Positions 5,693 through 7,608 of a stretch of 7,608 bases of DNA are shown piece by piece. Location of the stretch: NCBI GenBank assembly GCA_017442465.1, contig JAFRZQ010000078.1:1-7608 (forward strand), written 5' to 3'. This DNA is from Anaerotignum sp. (GTDB lineage: Bacteria; Bacillota; Clostridia; Lachnospirales; Anaerotignaceae). The first letter of the stretch is position 1. Every line of letters starts with the position of its first letter. Under the pieces are notes generated by a model. That model was not told the DNA's origin. It ran no database searches and worked only from the letters and a program-made list of their open reading frames with translations. Position numbers and translations under genes: made by a program.

Positions 5693-6595
5693 ATGAAACT
5701 ATCTTCTTTTATACATTTTGCAAAATTCGGGATCAGGACGATTCTGTTCCGAAAAAAAGAACCGATCCTCGGAACGGTCATCATTACAGATAAATGTAAC
5801 CTGAAATGTAAACATTGCTCTGTCAATAACATCACTGCGGTCATCCATCCCTATGAGCAGATCAGAAGGGAAATGCAGACTTTATATGATATGGGCATCC
5901 GTATCCTGTTTTTCTGCGGTGGAGAAACCTTCCTCTGGCAGGATAGGGAGAAAACTCTGCGGGACTTGGTCATGGAAGCGAAACAGATGGGATTTCTGAT
6001 CGTCAATGTGGTTACAAATGGTACATTTCCCATCGATCTGCCGGAAGCCGATCTGATCCTGCTCAGTCTGGACGGAGACAGGGAGCGGCATAATGCGATC
6101 CGCGGCGATACCTACGATACGATCATGGAAAATATCAGCTGTGCGACAGCAGATAATATCTGCTTCTATATGGCGATCAATCAGATCAACAAGGATGCGG
6201 TGGAACACGTCTGCAAAACAGCACGGGATACAAAGAATGTTCGAGCTGTTTCCTTCAACTTCCATACGCCATACCCTGATACGAAAGAACTGGCTTTAAC
6301 GAAAGGGGATAAGAAAAACTGCTGTGATACAATCCTGTGTATGATGAAGGAAGGTGCGCCTGTTTTCAATCTGAAAAGTGCCTTTCCATATATGATTGAA
6401 AATAAATTTCCTGTTCCTTGCCATCAGTGCGTGGTCATCGAAAATGGCAAAATAAGCACCTGCGGCAGGTGCATTGAGGTAGAAGGATTGTGTGAGCAGT
6501 GCGGGTATTTCTTTGTGGCGGAATATACACTTTTGTTCCGCGGAAATCCCAAAATCATTTTTGAAATGCTGAGAACATACCTGAAATATATCTGA
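5693..6595 (+). CDS. Radical SAM protein with three C-terminal CxxC pairs
   Basis: A 300-residue radical-SAM enzyme. The [4Fe-4S]/SAM site is CNLKCKHC (Cys35, Cys39, Cys42) after ITDK, and the SAM-binding GGE (76-78) appears in FFCGGETFLW, where most relatives have GGEP. Further barrel elements are VVTNGTF (106-112) and ILLSLDGDRERHNAIRG (122-138), as in MoaA/PqqE-like proteins. The C-terminus carries CHQC (243-246), CGRC (257-260) and CEQC (267-270), six cysteines that could bind an auxiliary iron-sulfur cluster or zinc in a SPASM-like way. N-terminal (1-22) and C-terminal (273-300) stretches are hydrophobic-basic and could form amphipathic membrane-facing helices. The reaction is not recognisable. 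It is first in an operon with the HemN-like gene, 8 nt apart, which suggests a shared pathway. An in-frame ATG at 5675 would add six residues but lacks a ribosome site. Confidence 0.85.
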   Translation: MKLSSFIHFAKFGIRTILFRKKEPILGTVIITDKCNLKCKHCSVNNITAVIHPYEQIRREMQTLYDMGIRILFFCGGETFLWQDREKTLRDLVMEAKQMGFLIVNVVTNGTFPIDLPEADLILLSLDGDRERHNAIRGDTYDTIMENISCATADNICFYMAINQINKDAVEHVCKTARDTKNVRAVSFNFHTPYPDTKELALTKGDKKNCCDTILCMMKEGAPVFNLKSAFPYMIENKFPVPCHQCVVIENGKISTCGRCIEVEGLCEQCGYFFVAEYTLLFRGNPKIIFEMLRTYLKYI

Positions 6596-6603
6596 GGTGG
6601 ATT

Positions 6604-7608
6604 ATGAGTATCATTACTGACCTGACCAGAATGTGGCTGACCCGTTCCCGAAAGCCCTTTATCTTTACAAATGAATACGATGCATTTTTGCCTTATGCCG
6701 ATTGTCAGGGGCTTGGTCTGTATGTGCATATCCCTTTCTGCAGAAAGATCTGTGCATTCTGCCCCTATTGCAAGGTGGTTTATGAGAAGGAAAAATGCGA
6801 CCGATATATCGATGCGCTGCTGCAGGAGATCCGCATGGTCGGCAGTCAGTATCCGGAAAAGAAGCAGGTGACCAGTCTGTATTTCGGCGGCGGTACGCCT
6901 ACTTTGGCGGCAGACCGCCTGAAGGAAATTATTGATACCCTTCAGGAATATTTCGTCATAACAGAAGGGGTTGGCCTGGAACTGCATCCGGAAAATGTGA
7001 ATGTACCGACATTACAGAGGCTGAAAGCAGCTGGTGTAACGAAAATCAGCATTGGTATCCAGTCTTTTCAGGAGAAATATCAGTCGGTTCTTGGCAGGGA
7101 ACAGGTGGATATTTCTGCCATGGCGCATGCCTTGTCCGAGGTTTCTTTTGAAACGGTCTCCATGGATTTTATTTTTGCTTTGCCCGGACAGACCTATGAA
7201 GATTTGAAGGCGGATATTGAACTGGCCTTCCAAAACGGCGCCAATCATATCGCCATTTATCCCTTTATTGATTTTTCTTTTACAGCCAGCGATGTACCGG
7301 TGATGGGGAAAAGGAAAAAACGAAAACTTCTGGATGATATTACGGAATACTGTGAAAAAAAGGGGTATTATAGGGACTCTATCTGGACTTTTTCCAACAC
7401 AAAAACTGCGAGATATTCCTCTATGACAAGGGACAACTTCCTGGGCTTTGGCTGTTCTGCAACTACTTTGCTGCAGGACCAGTTCAAGATCAACACCTTT
7501 TCTGTGGAGGAATACTGCAAAAGAGTGGACAGCCGAAAATTACCAACCTCCCTGACCATTCGCTTTTCTCTGCGTCAGCGAATGGTATACTATCTTTTCT
7601 GGACAGCC
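6604..7608 (+). CDS. HemN-type (coproporphyrinogen III oxidase family) radical SAM protein, partial
   Basis: The frame is open for 335 codons from ATG 6604 to the right edge with no stop. GAGGTGG (6594-6600) overlaps the stop of the upstream gene, so the pair is likely translationally coupled. HemN/HemW-family marks are LYVHIPFC then C-x3-C-x2-C (Cys46, Cys50, Cys53) with an extra Cys56 (CPYC), YFGGGTPT (93-100), ELHPE (126-130), SIGIQSF (149-155), DFIFALPGQT (188-197) and LGFGCSATT further on. Relatives include oxygen-independent coproporphyrinogen oxidase, the heme chaperone HemW, HutW/ChuW heme-degrading enzymes and class C radical-SAM methyltransferases. The roughly 39-residue leader before the cluster, the C-x2-C-x2-C ending and the paired gene argue against housekeeping HemW and do not fit classical HemN (C-x3-C-x2-C-x-C). 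The substrate is unknown and the C-terminal domain is outside the window. Confidence 0.86.
   Translation, partial: MSIITDLTRMWLTRSRKPFIFTNEYDAFLPYADCQGLGLYVHIPFCRKICAFCPYCKVVYEKEKCDRYIDALLQEIRMVGSQYPEKKQVTSLYFGGGTPTLAADRLKEIIDTLQEYFVITEGVGLELHPENVNVPTLQRLKAAGVTKISIGIQSFQEKYQSVLGREQVDISAMAHALSEVSFETVSMDFIFALPGQTYEDLKADIELAFQNGANHIAIYPFIDFSFTASDVPVMGKRKKRKLLDDITEYCEKKGYYRDSIWTFSNTKTARYSSMTRDNFLGFGCSATTLLQDQFKINTFSVEEYCKRVDSRKLPTSLTIRFSLRQRMVYYLFWTA

Noticed and set aside
5693..6595. RiPP maturase interpretation for the first radical-SAM protein.
   Set aside because: No small precursor-like open frame with a ribosome site lies next to it and no transporter or peptidase is visible in the window.
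6424..6987. A 187-codon minus-strand frame opposite the radical-SAM junction.
   Set aside because: It spans two well-supported plus-strand genes and their junction, shows no family motif and no ribosome site, so it is a shadow frame.
6604..7608. Simple annotation as HemW or oxygen-independent coproporphyrinogen oxidase HemN.
   Set aside because: The long N-terminal leader, the CPYC fourth cysteine spacing and the coupled radical-SAM partner do not fit either; only the superfamily is claimed.

Overview
The window looks like ordinary chromosome from a Gram-positive anaerobe of the class Clostridia, most likely Lachnospiraceae-like. The support is: moderate GC, strong AGGAGG-type ribosome binding sites, sigma-A style promoters (TTGACA/TATAAT with 16-18 bp spacers), a tRNA methyltransferase family typical of Firmicutes, an orphan FliB-type protein, and a pair of oxygen-sensitive radical-SAM enzymes. 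Genus cannot be set from the sequence alone. There is no rRNA, tRNA, CRISPR array, insertion sequence or phage gene, and no gene-free stretch longer than about 140 bases.

Layout: (1) the 5' part of an AraC-type regulator on the minus strand, leaving at the left edge; (2) divergent from it, an aspartate kinase reduced to its catalytic domain; (3) convergent to that and sharing a bidirectional terminator, a two-gene minus-strand operon reading mnmM (tRNA wobble-uridine methyltransferase) then a YczE/YitT-type membrane protein; (4) divergent from mnmM, rarD, an EamA-family exporter; (5) convergent to rarD, again sharing a terminator, a monocistronic serine hydrolase of the monoacylglycerol lipase/lysophospholipase type; (6) divergent from it, a FliB-like flagellin lysine N-methylase with its own terminator; (7) a promoter carrying a perfect inverted repeat, driving two overlapping-style, closely spaced radical-SAM genes. 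The second is a HemN-type enzyme cut off by the right edge.

The genes alternate in strand, with compact divergent promoters and convergent genes that share terminators. These are mostly independent housekeeping or accessory units rather than one pathway. The clear functional unit is the radical-SAM pair at the right end: an 8-nt gap, one promoter with an operator-like palindrome, and unusual cysteine patterns in both proteins. It is the best candidate for an undescribed system, but the window ends before its other genes can be seen. Second in interest is the aspartate kinase without ACT domains, which would be expected to lack the usual allosteric control. Two genes have no stop or start inside the window (the AraC-type gene at the left and the HemN-like gene at the right), so both are partial.
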